Assembly: GCA_007128865.1 (NCBI GenBank)
Contig: SKWP01000382.1
Span: 1-8,515, forward strand
Direction: 5' to 3'
DNA: 8,515 nt
Origin: Paracoccaceae bacterium
GTDB lineage: Bacteria > Pseudomonadota > Alphaproteobacteria > Rhodobacterales > Rhodobacteraceae
Under the pieces are notes generated by a model. That model saw only the letters and a list, made by a program, of their open reading frames with translations. It was not told the origin of the DNA and searched no databases. Every line of letters starts with the position of its first letter. Within the stretch, counting starts at the first letter, position 1. The translations under genes were made by a program, and so were the position numbers. This document shows, piece after piece, positions 7,273 to 8,515 of the stretch.

Positions 7273-7282
7273 TCCTCCTCCT
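7273..7282 (-). promoter_or_regulatory. Strong ribosome binding site of the binding-protein gene
   Basis: AGGAGGAGGA, three overlapping GGAGG-like registers, ends 5 bases before ATG 7267. It decides the start over the in-frame ATG at 7249, which lies farther away and would shorten the n-region of the signal peptide. Confidence 0.8.
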
Positions 7283-7315
7283 GTTGGTCTTCGGCCGGCT
7301 TGCGGGGCGGCCTCC

Positions 7316-8161
7316 CTAGCCCGGCGCCCTTTTCCGCAGATGCGGATCGGGGACGGGATGCGCTTCCACGAGCGACCGGGTGTACGGGTGCTGTGGATTT
7401 CGATGAATCTCGCCGGGATCGCCGGCCTCGACGATCTTTCCGTGTCGCATGACCGCGATGTGATCGCAGAAGCGCTCAACGACGGCGAGATCATGGGCAA
7501 TCAGCAGGTAGGTCAGCCCGAAACTGCGCTGCAGTTCCTGCAACAGCACCAGGATCTGCGCCTGAACGCTGACGTCGAGCGCCGAAACCGGCTCGTCCAG
7601 CACCAGAACGCTGGGCTCTACCGCCAGCGCCCGGGCAATGGCGATGCGCTGTCGCTGTCCGCCCGAGAATTCGTGCGGGTAACGGTCGAGCGAATCCGCA
7701 GCAAGCCCGCAGCGCTCGGCAAGCGCCACCACCCGCTTGCGAACCTCCGGCCGGGGGCAGAGGCGGTGCACGAGAATGCCCTCCCCGATCAGGTTGCCCA
7801 CCTTCCAGCGCGGATTGAGCGACGAGGTCGGATCCTGGAACACGATCTGGACCTGCCTTGCAAAGCTCTTGCTGACGATCCCGCGGCCGAGAATGCTGCG
7901 CCCGTCCACCAGCACGTCGCCCGAGTCCGGCCGGATCAACCGGGTAATCATCCGCGCCACCGTCGACTTGCCCGAGCCGGACTCTCCGACCAGCCCCATG
8001 GTGCTGCCCGGCTCGATCCGGAATGACACGTCATCGACCGCCTTGACGGCCTCCGAGCGCGCAAAGGTTTCGGAGCCGACGCGGAAGCTCTTGGTCAGGT
8101 TCTGTACCTCCAGCAAGGCCCCGGCGCGGGCACCGCCGCCGTAAGGTTGCTGGCGGCTCAT
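7316..8161 (-). CDS. ABC transporter ATP-binding protein, OppF/DppF type
   Basis: A 281-residue cytoplasmic ATPase that would power the importer. Seen: Walker A GESGSGKST (59-67), Q-loop FQDPTSSLNP (108-117), signature FSGGQRQR (165-172), Walker B VLVLDEP (185-191), D-loop SALD (193-196), H-loop His223 in IAHDLAVVE, and the C-terminal NPQHPYTRSLVEAHP region (255-269) typical of the oligopeptide/dipeptide subfamily. All catalytic motifs are intact. The family normally works as an OppD+OppF pair, but no second ATPase is in the window; it may lie beyond 8515 or elsewhere, or this one may act as a homodimer. ATG 8161 is chosen; GTG 8170, three codons earlier, is possible. A G-rich stretch at 8174-8170 is the only ribosome-site candidate, 8 bases away. 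The stop (TAG) is 48 bases before the binding-protein start. Confidence 0.95.
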   Translation of the reverse strand: MSRQQPYGGGARAGALLEVQNLTKSFRVGSETFARSEAVKAVDDVSFRIEPGSTMGLVGESGSGKSTVARMITRLIRPDSGDVLVDGRSILGRGIVSKSFARQVQIVFQDPTSSLNPRWKVGNLIGEGILVHRLCPRPEVRKRVVALAERCGLAADSLDRYPHEFSGGQRQRIAIARALAVEPSVLVLDEPVSALDVSVQAQILVLLQELQRSFGLTYLLIAHDLAVVERFCDHIAVMRHGKIVEAGDPGEIHRNPQHPYTRSLVEAHPVPDPHLRKRAPG

Positions 8162-8250
8162 GCCGACCACCCCCAGCCGCTGGGCCGGCCGCCTGTGTTT
8201 GCGGCCGCAGCTGTTGTCGGCGACAATGGATCAGCGACTTTACCTGCCAC
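8158..8250 (-). CDS. Possible 30-residue leader ORF overlapping the ATPase start
   Basis: A GTG at 8250 follows AAGGAG (8266-8261) by 10 bases and opens a 30-codon frame ending in TGA at 8158-8160. The stop overlaps the ATPase ATG as ATGA. The peptide (beginning MAGKVADPLSPTTAAAANTG, then GGRPSGWGWSA) is low in complexity and I recognise no family. The ATPase has only a weak ribosome site of its own, so coupling through this frame would make sense. It may equally be a chance open frame in GC-rich DNA. Confidence 0.25.
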   Translation of the reverse strand: MAGKVADPLSPTTAAAANTGGRPSGWGWSA

Positions 8251-8297
8251 GACTTGCGATCTCCTTCCTGCCTTTCGGGCTGCTCCGAAGCCCCGTG

Positions 8298-8332
8298 GCG
8301 GGCCGCCCCCCGGCACCCGGAGGCCGGCCCGC
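8298..8332 (-). promoter_or_regulatory. Strong intercistronic hairpin after the partial binding-protein gene
   Basis: Arms of 16 bases, GCGGGCCGCCCCCCGG (8298-8313) and its near-complement (8317-8332), pair with two mismatches around a 3-base loop. It begins 12 bases after the stop at 8345. No T-run follows on the transcribed side; a smaller GGGCT/AGCCC stem comes next (8277-8294). Likely an mRNA-stabilising or partial-termination element between the binding protein and the ATPase (inference). Confidence 0.6.
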
Positions 8333-8344
8333 TTCAGCCACGCC

Positions 8345-8515
8345 TCAACGGTCGAGCGTGACGTTCTGCAGATCCAGGTACTGGCCGGTGGACGACCCGC
8401 GGAAGCCCTGCACATGCGGGCGCAGCGCCCAGACCTCGGCCGGGATGTAGAGCGGCACCCAGGGCATGTGCACCTCGGTCAGATCCGTCACGATCTCGTG
8501 CAGTATCTCCATCCG
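8345..8515 (-). CDS. ABC transporter substrate-binding protein, C-terminal end (5' part outside window)
   Basis: Only the last 56 residues are visible, ending in TGA at 8345-8347. The frame is open to the window edge. The sequence contains LTEVHMPWVP, AEVWAL, GFRGSS and a final LDR, and aligns without gaps to the last 53 residues of the complete binding protein at 5705-7267, with 33 identities by my count. It is therefore a second SBP_bac_5 periplasmic binding protein and a close paralogue. It lies upstream in the same transcription direction, separated from the ATPase by 183 bases with a hairpin. The two proteins may feed the same permeases with related substrates. Its length, signal peptide and start cannot be judged here. 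Confidence 0.9.
   Translation of the reverse strand, partial: RMEILHEIVTDLTEVHMPWVPLYIPAEVWALRPHVQGFRGSSTGQYLDLQNVTLDR

Noticed and set aside
8201..8208. GCGGCCGC palindrome in the spacer before the ATPase
   Set aside because: An 8-base GC palindrome is expected by chance in such DNA and has no second copy or other operator-like context.

Overview
The window is GC-rich and tightly packed. All genes I can support are read from the minus strand, so transcription runs from high to low coordinates. Codon use, the close relation of the proteins to alphaproteobacterial transport and acyl-CoA families, and short Shine-Dalgarno-coupled spacers suggest an alphaproteobacterium, probably Rhodobacterales. 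That is an inference; no rRNA or other taxonomic marker is present. I see no mobile element, tRNA, rRNA or CRISPR.

In transcription order: (1) the last 56 codons of a substrate-binding protein (8345-8515, cut by the window edge); (2) a 184-base spacer with a strong hairpin and a possible 30-residue leader ORF; (3) an OppF/DppF-type ATPase (7316-8161); (4) a complete periplasmic SBP_bac_5 protein (5705-7267); (5) a second intercistronic hairpin; (6) a DppB-type permease with a GTG start (4570-5604); (7) a DppC-type permease overlapping it by 4 bases (3662-4573); (8) a C45 Ntn-hydrolase / acyl-CoA:6-APA acyltransferase-like protein (2536-3645); (9) a 192-base spacer with a 9-bp hairpin; (10) an acyl-CoA dehydrogenase (1162-2343); (11) a translationally coupled crotonase-family protein (338-1162); (12) the first 101 codons of an NDP-forming acyl-CoA synthetase (1-303, cut by the window edge).

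The likely common theme is uptake and breakdown of an amide-linked acyl compound such as an N-acyl amino acid or acyl-peptide. The ABC importer brings it in. The C45 enzyme has no signal peptide and would split or transfer the acyl group in the cytoplasm. A CoA ligase, dehydrogenase and crotonase would then process the released acid. The true substrate is unknown. The points most worth a second look are the coupling of a C45 hydrolase to transport and acyl-CoA genes, the two tandem related binding proteins with related downstream hairpins, the single ATPase lodged between them, and the displaced catalytic residues in both the dehydrogenase and the crotonase.
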